From the NCBI RefSeq assembly GCF_007002745.1, contig NZ_SGNY01000013.1, positions 1-64,000 on the forward strand: a stretch of DNA of 64,000 bases. Direction: 5' to 3'. The translations under genes and the position numbers were made by a program. Source of the stretch: Martinezella rhizogenes. Its GTDB lineage: Bacteria; Pseudomonadota; Alphaproteobacteria; Rhizobiales; Rhizobiaceae. The stretch's first letter is position 1; every line of letters begins with the position of its first letter. A model generated the notes under the pieces. The model was given only the letters and a program-made list of their open reading frames with translations, did not search any database and had not been told where the DNA came from. This document shows positions 35,688 through 45,634 of the stretch, in pieces.

Positions 35688-37314
35688 TTCATGTTTCGAC
35701 GCGGACGTAGTAATTGTCGGGGGAGGACCGGTCGGCACAGGGCTTGCAATAGAATTGGCCCAACGCAATGTTTCCACTATCGTTATTGAGAAATTCCCGC
35801 AGCCACAGCAGGTCCCAAAAGGTCAGAATTTGACCCAACGGACGATGGAACACTTCCATTTCTGGGGAGCCGAGCCTCAACTACGTGACAGCCGGACCGT
35901 GCCCGAAAAGGAGGGCATCGGTGGCCTGACTGCCTACGGCACCTTGCTTGGCGAGTATCAATACGACTGGCTTCAGCGCGATCTCGTTCAGCAGTATTAT
36001 TTCAGAAAAAATGAGCGCCTTCCACAATATAAAACCGAAAGAGTGCTCAGGAACCGCTTAAAGGAACTTGCATCTGCGCGTGCCATGTACGGTTGGTCTG
36101 GCACTGAGGTTGACCAGGACGCTACGGGCGTTAACGTCACGATAAGCTCCGATTCTACGCAAGAGCAACGCATACTACGTGCCAGATATGTAGTGGGGTG
36201 CGATGGGAGCCGATCAGTAATTCGACAAAAGGCTGGCATCACGCAGACCCTCGCTGACCATGATAAGTTAATGGTCTTGCTCGTGTTTCGCTCGAAAGGA
36301 CTTCACCAACACCTCGCTCGTTATCCTAAGAAGTCGTTCTATAATACTCTCCACCCGAGCCTTGACGGGTACTGGCAATTCTTTGGTCGTGTCGATTTTG
36401 GTGAGACGTGGTTTTTCCACGCTCCTCTTCCTGAGGGCGTGGATAAAGACAAATTCGATTACGTATCGTACCTGCACAACGCCGTTGGCGCGCCGTTCGA
36501 CGTCGAAATTGAGTACAAGGGGTTTTGGGACCTCCGGTTCGCTATTGCCGATAGCTATCAATCAGGGAGGATCTTCGTCGCTGGCGACGCAGCCCACAGT
36601 CACCCTCCGTATGGTGGCTACGGGATCAACTCAGGATTTGAGGACGCCAGGAATCTCGGGTGGAAGCTGGCTGCGACGATACAGGGCTGGGGTGGAGAGA
36701 ATTTGCTTGGGACCTACAGCAGCGAAAGGCATCCTGTTTTTGTTTCGACAGCAAAGGATTTTATTGCTCGCGCAATCGAAGAGGACCGTAAATTTCTTAA
36801 GAACTATGACCCTCTCGTCAATAGGGCCGCTTTTGAGGCAGAGTGGGCGGCGCGTAGCGTGCGCGCGAGCAGTGAGGTAGACGCATTTGAACCTCATTAC
36901 GGTGGCTCGTCCGTTATCTGCGGACAAGAGGGCGACGCGACCAGTGCGCTCGGCTCTCATGAGCATCGAGCCAGACCTGGCCACCATCTTTCTCCAGCTG
37001 TGCTCTCCGATCATGGTAATGTTTTTGACGCTTTGGGTCCGGGCTTCACGCTGTTGTTCCTGGATACGGCGGAGCAGGACGACAGCCTTTTTGCAGCCGC
37101 CGCATCGGCGTTGAATCTTCCACTGAAAATTATTCGTGACAATTCAACATCGTTCCGCGACAGATACAAAGCGCGTTATGTTTTGGTACGACCGGATCAA
37201 TTTGTTGCGTGGGCATCAGATGAAATTCCAACTGAACCAGCTCGTATACTTCGACAAGTGAGTGGGTTTCGACACGGAGCCGACGTCAAACGAGATTTTG
37301 AGATGGAGCTTTAG
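35674..37314 (+). CDS. FAD-dependent aromatic monooxygenase (PheA/TfdB-type, class A)
   Basis: A 546-aa flavoprotein hydroxylase. It has the N-terminal dinucleotide fold VVIVGGGPVGTGLAIEL, the second FAD motif IFVAGDAAHSHPPYGGYG, INSGFEDARNLGWKLA, and a C-terminal thioredoxin-like domain as in phenol 2-monooxygenase. GTG 35674, inside the ALDH 3' end and preceded by GGAGG, is preferred to ATG 35662. It uses NAD(P)H and O2 to hydroxylate a phenolic ring. Its presence with amine catabolism genes points to an aromatic amine or aromatic acyl group as substrate. Confidence 0.88.
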   Translation: MSKSDSCFDADVVIVGGGPVGTGLAIELAQRNVSTIVIEKFPQPQQVPKGQNLTQRTMEHFHFWGAEPQLRDSRTVPEKEGIGGLTAYGTLLGEYQYDWLQRDLVQQYYFRKNERLPQYKTERVLRNRLKELASARAMYGWSGTEVDQDATGVNVTISSDSTQEQRILRARYVVGCDGSRSVIRQKAGITQTLADHDKLMVLLVFRSKGLHQHLARYPKKSFYNTLHPSLDGYWQFFGRVDFGETWFFHAPLPEGVDKDKFDYVSYLHNAVGAPFDVEIEYKGFWDLRFAIADSYQSGRIFVAGDAAHSHPPYGGYGINSGFEDARNLGWKLAATIQGWGGENLLGTYSSERHPVFVSTAKDFIARAIEEDRKFLKNYDPLVNRAAFEAEWAARSVRASSEVDAFEPHYGGSSVICGQEGDATSALGSHEHRARPGHHLSPAVLSDHGNVFDALGPGFTLLFLDTAEQDDSLFAAAASALNLPLKIIRDNSTSFRDRYKARYVLVRPDQFVAWASDEIPTEPARILRQVSGFRHGADVKRDFEMEL

Positions 37315-37324
37315 GAACTTGTAG

Positions 37325-37360
37325 GGGCGTCGGCGGTATTACGCCAACGCCCTTACTTTT
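37325..37360 (+). terminator. Rho-independent-type terminator after the monooxygenase gene
   Basis: GGGCGTCGGCG, a 6-nt loop, CGCCAACGCCC (one mismatch in 11 bp), then TTACTTTTGCTTTT. It starts 11 bp after the stop codon and ends the aminotransferase–ALDH–monooxygenase operon. Confidence 0.7.
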
Positions 37361-37429
37361 GCTTTTGAGGCAAATTTAACGCGAGCTAGAGCACGTCCAT
37401 TGAACGCGGAATCGCGTTGAGGATTCCCT

Positions 37430-37802
37430 TTGCTGCCGAATCCTGCTTCCATCGCTCCAACTGGTGATTTGGTCGGAGGCAATATCAGCGGAGCTTTCAG
37501 CGACGATCTGCGTAGCCGCGTTCTGCTGCGTCACGGGATGGGATGTCGGCCAGCTCCGCAGCAGCCCGATTTGGATTGGGATTTCAACAGCCATCGCCTG
37601 GATTGCGAGTGCGCGGGTTGGGCGGTTGTCGCCTGCGAAACAGCGGCGACGCGGCGGCTCGCGCCTTGATGCCCACGAGGACTTCATCGTCGGCCTGATC
37701 AAAGAGACGAAGGACACTACCCTTAACGAGATAGTTCTGCGATGGCGGGACCGCGTAGCTTGCGTTGAAGGGCGACGACGACAAGACCAGAACCGCGGGT
37801 AA
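37430..37802 (+). pseudogene. IS630-family transposase N-terminal remnant
   Basis: Plus-strand fragments in two frames: GNISGAFSDDLRSRVLLR (N-terminal helix), then GISTAIAWIASARVGRLSPA, RGGSRLDAHEDFIVGLIKET and KDTTLNEIVLRW. This is the HTH region of IS630-type OrfA. No DDE domain follows. The ~100 bp before the next gene contain a run of nine C residues (about 37872–37880). Confidence 0.7.
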
Positions 37803-37905
37803 AATCGCCTTTATGTTAAGGCTCCAATTATTCTAAGTTGCTCAAGTGATGCCGACTCGGCGTCATTTCCACCCCCCCCCGGTGCCGATCAAAGCACGAG
37901 CGCCG

Positions 37906-39117
37906 TCAGCGGTTTGTGAAAATCCGCAAGATTTCGCCGGGATCACGGCGCAGCAGGCTTGTGTTAGTGTATAGCTCCATCTGTCCGTCCTTTGGCTTGC
38001 AAGCAAAGATGTCGGCCGCGGTCAGACGGTCCGCTAGACCTTCGGCCCGGTCAGGCTCCACTTTGAGAAACAGCTTATTAGTACCGTTGGGGACCTGCTC
38101 GATCGCGAACCCGCCCGCCGCCTCGAGACCCTGCACGATGTCTGCGAAGCGATTCCGAGACGCCAGATAACGTTCATTGAAGGTTGGCAAGGAATGCAGC
38201 ACCGGCAATACCGCCTCCCAGCCGCTGAAAATCAGGCCTCCGTACACGCGCCGCATTTCCCGAACGCGCGACGTCATGTCCCGCCTTCCTGCTAGTACCG
38301 CTCCAAAAGATGCACCGAGGTATTTGTAAATCGACATGTAGACGGTGTCGAACAACGCGGCGGTCGCGCGCAGGTCAAATCCCGGCGTATCGGCAAGCAT
38401 GAGCGCCCGTGCACCATCCCAGTGCATTCCGACATTCCACTTCTTCGCGTGCGCCGAAATTTTCTCCAACGTGTCGAAGGGAATACTGGCTCCATGCATG
38501 TCGTTCACAGGATTTTCGAGAGAGATGGCGCCGACATTGGAAAGAAAGGGATTCGTCTCGCCGGCTTCTAGCGCCGTCAGGATCTCGTCGGGCGTGGGGG
38601 TCGGGTGACCGGCCGCCATCGGCACGAGATTCACGCCACTCGGGGAGGAGTCGCGCTCCGCCGCATAGACATGGCTATTGGCCTGAACAAGTGCGCGACG
38701 ACGTTCGCCGCATAGTAGCCGGAGGGCAATACTGTTCGCCATCGTTCCAGTCGGCAAGAAGACGGCATCTTCCTTGCCGAACATATCGGCCACCATCGCC
38801 TCCAGGGCGCCGACGCCGCCGCCTTTCAGATACCATTCGTCAGGGTCGCGCTGCTTTTCCAGCAGTTTTGCGAGACCTGCCACGTGATCGCGCGCTGGTA
38901 ACGGCTCGAAGTCGAACGCCAGAGACACCGTGTTCACGGTGAATTGGTGCGGACAGAGTGTCAGCTCGCTCTGGCGGAGCGGCGGCAATGATGTGAACGG
39001 CAGCGTGCGGCCAATGGACCTTAGCGAGGAACCATATTGCGTCGCCGCGCTACCAACGGGACCATGAGAACCCGCCATCGGACCTACCGTGCGACTTGTA
39101 AACAGGCCTCGACCCAT
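37906..39117 (-). CDS. Threonine aldolase-like PLP enzyme (beta-eliminating lyase family)
   Basis: A 403-aa fold-type I PLP enzyme of the low-specificity threonine aldolase family. It has EDAVFLPTGTMANSIALRLL, ISLENPVNDMHGASIPFDTL, NVGMHWDGARALML (PLP Asp) and the Schiff-base Lys in YMSIYKYLGASFGAVLAG. Family members are about 340 aa; the roughly 60-residue N-terminal extension rich in S, G, R and P is atypical, and the true start may be internal (for example near the TVNTVSLAFDFEPL segment). It may cleave beta-hydroxy-amino acids to glycine and an aldehyde. A cupin gene lies 55 bp upstream on the same strand. Confidence 0.82.
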   Translation of the reverse strand: MGRGLFTSRTVGPMAGSHGPVGSAATQYGSSLRSIGRTLPFTSLPPLRQSELTLCPHQFTVNTVSLAFDFEPLPARDHVAGLAKLLEKQRDPDEWYLKGGGVGALEAMVADMFGKEDAVFLPTGTMANSIALRLLCGERRRALVQANSHVYAAERDSSPSGVNLVPMAAGHPTPTPDEILTALEAGETNPFLSNVGAISLENPVNDMHGASIPFDTLEKISAHAKKWNVGMHWDGARALMLADTPGFDLRATAALFDTVYMSIYKYLGASFGAVLAGRRDMTSRVREMRRVYGGLIFSGWEAVLPVLHSLPTFNERYLASRNRFADIVQGLEAAGGFAIEQVPNGTNKLFLKVEPDRAEGLADRLTAADIFACKPKDGQMELYTNTSLLRRDPGEILRIFTNR

Positions 39118-39172
39118 GGGCTGCTATCTCTGTTGACTGATTTAAAGAAAATGACGTCCCCCATTTCCAATG

Positions 39173-39538
39173 TTAGCGCAATTGCTCTTCGATGCTTCGC
39201 GTCCGGTCGGTGATCTCGGCGCCAGTATGTTGGGTCGACACGGTCTCAATTAACAGCACCCAGCACTCTTCTTCCGCTACCGGATTGTGGCGCACGCCTT
39301 TCGGGATCGTAAGGAACTCGCCCTCGCCGAGCTCGGCGACCTCGGCCTCAAATTCGATCCGCAATCGTCCCCGAACGACGTAAAAAAGCTCGTCTTCGGC
39401 GTCGTGCGCATGCCACACCAACTGGCCTTTTAACTTGGCTGCCTTCAAATATTGATCGTTGACGCGGCCGATCACCTTCGGCGACCAGTGGTCCGTGATG
39501 CCGTCAAACGCGGCATTAAGGCTTTGAGGAGCAAACAT
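39173..39538 (-). CDS. Small cupin protein
   Basis: A 121-aa single-domain cupin. Motif 1 WHAHDAEDELFYVVRGRLRI (His-His-Glu ligands) and motif 2 GEFLTIPKGVRHNP (His ligand) are complete, so metal binding is likely. This variant resembles the 'cupin 2' proteins that act in amino-acid or aromatic catabolism. Probably cotranscribed with the aldolase-like gene. Substrate unknown. Confidence 0.82.
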   Translation of the reverse strand: MFAPQSLNAAFDGITDHWSPKVIGRVNDQYLKAAKLKGQLVWHAHDAEDELFYVVRGRLRIEFEAEVAELGEGEFLTIPKGVRHNPVAEEECWVLLIETVSTQHTGAEITDRTRSIEEQLR

Positions 39539-40144
39539 TCTCGATCCTATACCTAGTGCGAAACGCGATGACGTCGCTTCCGCTTTAAAACCTGCCCCGA
39601 ATTTATCTTAGCAGCTCAGTCGATGCCAAGGCGTCGCTTCCGCACGCTGCGGGCAACGCCGGGGAAGATTCAACTATATCCCTAAAAGATGTGCGAAATG
39701 CAAACAGGTAAACGTTTATGACGGCAGATGTTTGTCCGAACCTTTGCAAGATAGACGGTTAACCAACGCCGATCTTGCAAATTGGGTCGCATCAGATGCG
39801 TCACCATGGTGGACCAGTTGCCGTCGTTCACTCAAAAAGAGTCGACATTTTTCTCAGGCAGATGATACATAAAATCAAGGGCGTATTGAAAGATCGGCCT
39901 ACCTTAGCTCTGTGGAGGTTCGGACGTGGGGAATTTGTGAAACCGGCACGTCACGTGCGATGCCGCCTGCTGCGCGACATACGCACGGCGCAATCTCTCT
40001 TTCGCTTCGTTCATTATAAATATCCTGACAGCATGGATGAAAGAAACGGCGGCGCTGACCTACCCCTACCCTAGCTTCATCAAGTTGCAGCGTGTGAATG
40101 CCCTTTCGTCGCGCGATCAAATATTGAACCTGCCCTGGCCGCCT
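39539..40144. other. Non-coding or decayed stretch
   Basis: About 600 bp in which I find no frame matching a known family. It looks like degraded sequence bordered on the right by IS3 debris. Confidence 0.4.
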
Positions 40145-40239
40145 CTGAGTGTGTCAGCGTGATCAAGAGTGACCACACGTTCCCTGACTAACTTCACCGC
40201 TTCAAGCTTATACTCGCGGCTGAATATTCGTCTTTGCAT
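40145..40239 (-). pseudogene. IS3-family OrfA N-terminal fragment
   Basis: From the ATG at 40239: MQRRIFSREYKLEAVKLVRE, RVVTLDHADTLR. This is the N-terminal HTH of IS3 OrfA (normally ...REFKLEAVKLVRERGVTVAQAS). Sequence then decays. The stretch 40240–40453 holds nothing else recognisable. Confidence 0.7.
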
Positions 40240-40453
40240 TCATACTCTCCGGTTTCAGGAGCAACATCTTAACTCGATGTCCATGAAACCGGCAGCAGGC
40301 CATTTTCGGCCACAGGTCCGCAGATGTTTGTTGACCATGGCATGGTGCGGCGCTCATCAGCTATGGTCTACGAGATGAACTGTCGGCCGTGGCCGCGTAT
40401 CTCCGAGCTAAGATTCGGTCAGGTGATAAACGAGATTGCTATCAGGACGTCAC

Positions 40454-41950
40454 TCAGTTCTCGTAGTTGGAGCGAACGAGTTCATCGAGCAGACGTACAC
40501 CGAAACCCGAGGCCCAGGACTGGTTGATTTCATCGGTCGACGAGCCCATCGCCGTGCCGGAAATGTCGAGATGTGCCCATGGCGTATTCTTGACAAAGCG
40601 CTTGAGAAACTGGGCCGCGGTGATCGAACCGGCATAATGGCCGCCGACGTTCTTCATGTCGGCTGACGTGCTGTCGATCATCTTGTCGTATTCCTTGCCA
40701 AGCGGCAGGCGCCAGAGACGTTCCTGCGTCGTCAGTCCGGCGGCCGTAAGCTGGCTGGCGAGCCGGTCGTCATTGGTGAACAAGCCCGCGTGGTGGCTGC
40801 CGAGTGCCACCATGACGGAACGGGTCAAAGTCGCAAGGTTGATCATAAATTGCGGCTTGAACCGATCATTGCAATACCAAAGTGCGTCACACAGAACGAG
40901 CCGACCTTCGGCATCGGTATCGATGATCTCAATCGTCTGGCCGGACATGGAGGTGACGATGTCTCCCGGACGCTGGGCGTTGCCATCCGGCATATTTTCC
41001 ACAAGGCCGATGAGGCCGACGACGTTTACCTTGGCCTTGCGGCTCGCAAGCACGTGCATCAGGCCGGTGACGGCCGCCGCACCACCCATGTCACCCTTCA
41101 TCTCCTCCATGCCGACGCCCGGCTTGATCGAGATACCGCCGCTGTCGAAAACCACGCCCTTGCCGACAAAGGCAACCGGCCGGTCCTTCGGCTTGCCACC
41201 CTTCCACTGCATGATGGCCAGCCGTGGTGGCCGCACCGAGCCCTGAGCCACACCAAGCAGCGCACCCATGCCAAGCGTCTTCATTTCCCTTTCGGTGAGG
41301 ATTTCGACTTCGACGCCGAGCCTTTCCAGTGCCTTCGCCCTGGCCGCGAATTCGACGGGACCAAGAATATTGGCGGGCTCGTTGACGAGGTCACGGGCAA
41401 TGAAGACGCCTTCTGCGATCGCCTGGGAACGGGTCGCCGCCGTCTTGGCGCCGGCGTTCGCTCCCGTCACGATGGTGACCTTTACCGGCTTGGTTGCCCC
41501 CTTCTGGTCATCATCGTCCTTCTTCGCGGTCTTATACGTGTCGAAGCTGTACGCATTCATTTCCATGCCGAGAGCGAAATCGGCAGCAGCCGTGCCGGAT
41601 ACCTCAAGGTCGGGCGCATCGAGAAAAATCGCGACGTTTTTGGCACCACAGATCTTGGAAGCTGCGGCCCCGCCGGCCCTGAGCCAGTCATGTGGGGTCA
41701 ATTGGGCAACATCGCCCATGCCGAGTACGAGAATGCGGTCAACGGGGGCACCCTGCGGTGCAACGATATGCAGAGTATGCAACGACTTTGCCTTGAATTT
41801 GGCGATCCGCGCAGCCTTTTCAATAATTCCATCCGGATCGGTTTCCGCCGCCCCCGCGGCCTGTTTCCCGTCAAGTGTCTTAAGGACGATTGCCAGACCG
41901 CCGGATAGACGGGCTGATTTGCTGAAATCAATTTCGAGCTTCAATGACAT
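40454..41950 (-). CDS. pepA: Leucyl aminopeptidase (cytosol aminopeptidase, M17)
   Basis: A 498-aa M17 metallopeptidase. The N-terminal macro-like domain covers about 1–170. The catalytic domain has the di-metal residues in [18 protein letters not shown], the Asp near [11 protein letters not shown], and the hallmark TDAEGRLVL. It removes N-terminal amino acids from peptides as a hexamer in the cytoplasm. Length and G/C-rich codon use are typical of rhizobial housekeeping genes, so this is probably native backbone DNA between two foreign blocks. A GAGTCTC-type site lies before ATG 41950. Confidence 0.93.
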   Translation of the reverse strand: MSLKLEIDFSKSARLSGGLAIVLKTLDGKQAAGAAETDPDGIIEKAARIAKFKAKSLHTLHIVAPQGAPVDRILVLGMGDVAQLTPHDWLRAGGAAASKICGAKNVAIFLDAPDLEVSGTAAADFALGMEMNAYSFDTYKTAKKDDDDQKGATKPVKVTIVTGANAGAKTAATRSQAIAEGVFIARDLVNEPANILGPVEFAARAKALERLGVEVEILTEREMKTLGMGALLGVAQGSVRPPRLAIMQWKGGKPKDRPVAFVGKGVVFDSGGISIKPGVGMEEMKGDMGGAAAVTGLMHVLASRKAKVNVVGLIGLVENMPDGNAQRPGDIVTSMSGQTIEIIDTDAEGRLVLCDALWYCNDRFKPQFMINLATLTRSVMVALGSHHAGLFTNDDRLASQLTAAGLTTQERLWRLPLGKEYDKMIDSTSADMKNVGGHYAGSITAAQFLKRFVKNTPWAHLDISGTAMGSSTDEINQSWASGFGVRLLDELVRSNYEN

Positions 41951-42233
41951 AAGAGACTCCAGAACTGCATTGTGTAGCTGCCGCTATGTAACATTGCGGT
42001 TATAGTGACAAATACTCGCATCAACCGTAAGCCCCGAAAAGGGTTCGCGCACCGTTCTTGGTTTCGATGACGTTGGCAAGGCACGGTTCGCTGAACTCAG
42101 AGAGAAATTCCACGACGGAGCGCCGGAAATATGAACGTACCATGTTCTGGTGTGAGCAATCCGTTGTTTGAAATTCGGCTGAATGGCCAAATCAGCGTCT
42201 TCGCTATCACAGTTGAGTATCACTTCATTGAAG

Positions 42234-42362
42234 CACCCGCTCGAATTCGGCCGGGTGGCAGCACGTTGACCTGCTCCAAGCTTTAGTAAAATTCACGGGT
42301 CAGGTGATCACCGAGATCTGGATGGACCCTTTGCACTATACAAGTCCAATGTCCATCAAAGG
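42234..42362 (-). pseudogene. Internal fragment of the LysR gene found intact at 48.3–49.2 kb
   Basis: Bases 42234–42362 align with the reverse complement of about 48815–48942 (CACCCGCTCGAATTCG, GGGTGGCAGCACGTTGAC, CACGGGTCAGGTGATCACCG, ATCTGGATGG). It carries part of the effector domain with indels. The 280 bp on its left (41951–42233) show nothing certain. It lies just downstream of the MFS gene, consistent with an ancient duplicate of the regulator. Confidence 0.75.
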
Positions 42363-42424
42363 CCCTTGCTCATTTCCTGACGAACCGAGAGCCGATGTTC
42401 GGCGCTCGTGCCGCGAATATTGAC

Positions 42425-43714
42425 TTATTTGCCCGCGCGGCGGCGGTGATGTCGATGTGGCTGCAGGAACGGCGAGAGGGCGACCATCAACATTGCCACC
42501 GCGGCAAGAATCCAAAGCGGAATGCTAAAGCCGCCGGTGCTGTCGCGGAGGATGCCTAAAAGTAGCGGGCCGAGTGCGCCCGCGAAGTAGCCGATCCCAA
42601 TCACGAACGCTGTCCAGCCATTTGCGTCGTGAGCATCGACCGCGTTGTCGAGGGGCAAGATCATCCCAAGCGTGAAAGACCCCCCGACCCCAAAGGCAAT
42701 CACCGGGATGAACAGGAAAGGCAGTAGGTCGGGTGAAATGGCAACAGCCGTACACCCGACAAGGGCCAATGCTGCAAACAGCGCAATCACTACGCGGCGA
42801 TCCTCGCCGCGGCTGATCAAACCTGCCAGCGGATTTGATACCATAAAGGCAGCGGTAAAACTTGCAAGGAGGAAGCCAGCCGCAGCTGGGCTCATGCCGT
42901 ATTCTCGAAACATCGGCGCTGTCCAGGACACGAAGCCGAAGAACAGAACGTTGTTAGCGGCGAAGTAAAGTGCAATCAGCCATGCCGTAGGTTTACGGAA
43001 CGGGAGACCGCGGCGAGTGACTTGCGGTGACTCGGTCGCAAGTAGTTTCAATCCACGTTCAGTACGTGCAACCACCAGCCACGCTGCAATTGCCACGAAG
43101 CAGGGAAGCGCGAAGACGCCCGAACTGAATCGCCAGCCGCCACTAAGGTTGGCGAGTGGTTCGGTCAGACCTGCCGCAAGAGTGCTGCCCAACCCCAATG
43201 ACATTGCATAGATCCCCATCAGTACAGCTGCGTGCCGGGGAAAGGTCTTTTTTGCAAATCCCGGGATCAGCGCGCCTACGATCGCAATTCCAGCTCCGAC
43301 TCCAAAGGTTGAAGCCAGAAGCATACCGATCGAACCGGAGAGCGCTCGCAAGGTTGTCGTCAGCATCAAGCCGACAAGGGCAATCAAAATGACCTTGTCT
43401 CGACCCAACTTGTGGGCAAGCCAAGGCGTCGGAAATGCCAGCAGGCCCATCAACATTGCCGGGATGGCCGTCAGCAGGGAAGCCTGAGCGTTGGAAATGC
43501 CAAATTCCTGGCGGATATGTGGCAGCAATGGCCCAATCGATACGATTCCTGGTCGAAGATTGATCGCGACCAGCACGATTACCGCGGCAGTAGCGGCGAA
43601 CGAGAGTGATGCCGGCCGGGTCAGCTTCGCCGGAGCGGCGGCCCTCGCCTCGACTGTCTGGAGATCCCGGAAACAGTTATGCGCTACCGGGCGAGCAGAG
43701 AGGATGTGCGTCAT
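42425..43714 (-). CDS. MFS transporter, CynX/NimT family
   Basis: A 429-aa major facilitator with 12 predicted membrane segments. The first helix is LSFAATAAVIVLVAINLRPG, followed by ISNAQASLLTAIPAMLMGLL. The NLRPG motif and the GYFAGALGPLLLGILRDSTG end are characteristic of the cyanate/2-nitroimidazole group. The start ATG 43714 has GGAG 6 nt upstream, better than the longer frame. A decayed copy lies at 6.7–7.0 kb. The neighbouring DJ-1 and hydrolase genes suggest export of a toxic small molecule. Confidence 0.88.
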   Translation of the reverse strand: MTHILSARPVAHNCFRDLQTVEARAAAPAKLTRPASLSFAATAAVIVLVAINLRPGIVSIGPLLPHIRQEFGISNAQASLLTAIPAMLMGLLAFPTPWLAHKLGRDKVILIALVGLMLTTTLRALSGSIGMLLASTFGVGAGIAIVGALIPGFAKKTFPRHAAVLMGIYAMSLGLGSTLAAGLTEPLANLSGGWRFSSGVFALPCFVAIAAWLVVARTERGLKLLATESPQVTRRGLPFRKPTAWLIALYFAANNVLFFGFVSWTAPMFREYGMSPAAAGFLLASFTAAFMVSNPLAGLISRGEDRRVVIALFAALALVGCTAVAISPDLLPFLFIPVIAFGVGGSFTLGMILPLDNAVDAHDANGWTAFVIGIGYFAGALGPLLLGILRDSTGGFSIPLWILAAVAMLMVALSPFLQPHRHHRRRAGK

Positions 43715-43882
43715 TGAAGTCTCCAAGGCAAGGAACCGCGGCGGCAAAACAATCATCGAACCGGACATTAGGTCGCGCAGCTGGGAAATGCGGCCTGGCC
43801 CGAGGTCCGCCCCGCTCTGGACGAGCGATCGGTGTTAAATCCCCGGGCCAAGGCTACAGGAGCTCATTTTGAGCGGCGGCGA

Positions 43883-44575
43883 TCAAGCAACTTTCAAGTT
43901 TTTCAGGTTGGCAAGCAGGATACCGGCCGTTTCCACGGAGGAGCCAGGGTTTTGGCCCGTGATCAGCAGGCCATCTTGGACTGCGTACGACTGCCAGTCA
44001 CTACCGCTGGAATACAAGCCGCCATTGTCCTTCAGCATGTCTTCAACAAGAAACGGCACTACGTTGGTGAGACCCACGCCATCCTCTTCAGAATTTTTGA
44101 AACCCGTGACCTTCTTCCCGCGGACAAGCGGCGTACCGTCGGCAGCTTTTACGTGGCGCAAGACGCCCGGTGCATGGCAGACCAGCGCCACCGGCTTCCC
44201 GGCCCCGTAGGTTGCTTCGATAAGGGCAATCGAATCTTTGTCTTTAGCGAGATCCCACAATGGGCCATGGCCACCCGGGTAGAAGACGCCGTCATAATCG
44301 TCCTGGGAAACAGAGGCGAGTTTGGCCGTCGTGCTGAGTACGGCCTGCGCCTTGGCGTCCACGTGGTAGCGGCGAGTGTGCTCGGTCTGGAAACCTGATT
44401 CATCGCTCTTCGGGTCGAGAGGCGGCCGGCCGCCTTTCGGAGAAGCAACGGTAACGTCAGCGCCGGCTTCGAGGAAAGCATAATAGGGAGCAGCAAACTC
44501 TTCGAGCCAGAAGCCAGTCTTGCGGCCAGTGTTGCCGAGTTCGTCATGTGAGGTAAGTACCATGAGAATTTTCAT
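43883..44575 (-). CDS. DJ-1/PfpI family protein (class I glutamine amidotransferase-like), copy 1
   Basis: A 230-aa DJ-1/PfpI protein of the Hsp31-like subgroup. MKILMVLTSHDELGNTGRKT at the N-terminus is the subgroup hallmark; YDGVFYPGGHGPLWDLA holds the conserved Glu/His environment and PVALVCHAPGVLRHV the nucleophilic Cys at the elbow. Family members are glyoxalases, deglycases or chaperones; the exact activity is not readable. About 65% similar by eye to the copy at 47479–48177. Same strand and cluster as the MFS and hydrolase genes. Confidence 0.88.
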   Translation of the reverse strand: MKILMVLTSHDELGNTGRKTGFWLEEFAAPYYAFLEAGADVTVASPKGGRPPLDPKSDESGFQTEHTRRYHVDAKAQAVLSTTAKLASVSQDDYDGVFYPGGHGPLWDLAKDKDSIALIEATYGAGKPVALVCHAPGVLRHVKAADGTPLVRGKKVTGFKNSEEDGVGLTNVVPFLVEDMLKDNGGLYSSGSDWQSYAVQDGLLITGQNPGSSVETAGILLANLKNLKVA

Positions 44576-44872
44576 TTTGCAGATCCGTTTTGTTTGTTGG
44601 AATTAGATCGGCGTCGGTTCCGATGCGTTGATCATGCCAGCCGACTTCGCATTCAAGAAATTTATTTCCTGTATCGTAGTAATTCATGCGAGATGATATC
44701 TAGCTAGGTAGGCTCCTGCACCGCGTGGTCCGGCAAGCACGTGCCGCCGTCTCGTTTTCGCAAATAGGCCCGAACACCTGATAAAAGGAGGTTACCCAAA
44801 ATCTTCGTCGTTTATGGCGAAGGCTAAAGAGCATATCTTCAGCGGACGCGATGGTGTCCGATATCGATCGGA

Positions 44873-45634
44873 TTATTTTGCAGCCTCGACGATCAGCTTC
44901 GCCACGACATCGGGGTGGGACAGCATAACGACGTGGCTCGACGCTACTTCTACCGCTGTCGCCTTGAGACGCTTAACCTGGTCTCGCTGCAGCTGCGGTT
45001 GGATAACCTTGTCGTCGGTGGCGACGACCTCGAAGGAGGGAACCGTGTGCCAGGCCGCCTGGGTTACAGGCGTAGAAACGGCCTTGATCCCAAACGCTCC
45101 CTGCGTCGCTGCGATCAACTCCTGTTCGTCGCGGGGCACATCGGCTGCGAAGTAATTGAAGATGCCTTCGTCGGTGAATTTCAGATATCCGGCATCATCT
45201 TTTTCGATAAATGACCTTCCAGGCGCGTCCGGATAGGGCTTTTGCGTGTCGAGGACCGACTGTCCGACGTCGGGAGCGTAGGCGGCAACGTAGACCAGCG
45301 AATGCACCTTCGGATTGACGCCCGCCTGGGTAATGACGACGCCGCCATAGGAATGTCCGACCAGCACCACCGGCCCTTCAGCATCAGCAATCGCCCGGTT
45401 GGTGAAAGCGACATCATTTTCCAAGGTGTCCAACGGGTTCTGAACAGCCACAACTTTTAGCCCTGCCTTCTTCAGAAGCGGGATGACCTTGTTCCACGAC
45501 GAGCCATCAGCGAAGGCTCCGTGAACGAGGACTACGGTCTTGGCCGTGGAGTCTGCCGCCGCGACTGGCAAAGCCATGGTTGCTGCGATGGCGAAGGCCG
45601 CAGCAACTGATTTGACTGAATTCGGGAGTTTCAT
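44873..45634 (-). CDS. Exported alpha/beta-hydrolase
   Basis: A 253-aa protein. The signal peptide is about residues 1–26 (MKLPNSVKSVAAAFAIAATM ALPVAAA). The alpha/beta-hydrolase core has oxyanion-hole VLVHGAFADGSSWNKVI, nucleophile elbow GHSYGGVVI (Ser) and C-terminal His (SSHVVMLSHPDVVA). ATG 45634 is chosen with AGGA upstream; ATG 45643 is an alternative. This subgroup resembles MhpC/plant methylesterase-type hydrolases. Periplasmic location is likely. Substrate unknown. Confidence 0.85.
   Translation of the reverse strand: MKLPNSVKSVAAAFAIAATMALPVAAADSTAKTVVLVHGAFADGSSWNKVIPLLKKAGLKVVAVQNPLDTLENDVAFTNRAIADAEGPVVLVGHSYGGVVITQAGVNPKVHSLVYVAAYAPDVGQSVLDTQKPYPDAPGRSFIEKDDAGYLKFTDEGIFNYFAADVPRDEQELIAATQGAFGIKAVSTPVTQAAWHTVPSFEVVATDDKVIQPQLQRDQVKRLKATAVEVASSHVVMLSHPDVVAKLIVEAAK

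Noticed and set aside
37872..37880. Run of nine C residues, possible phase-variation tract
   Set aside because: It lies downstream of a gene's stop and outside any promoter or coding frame.
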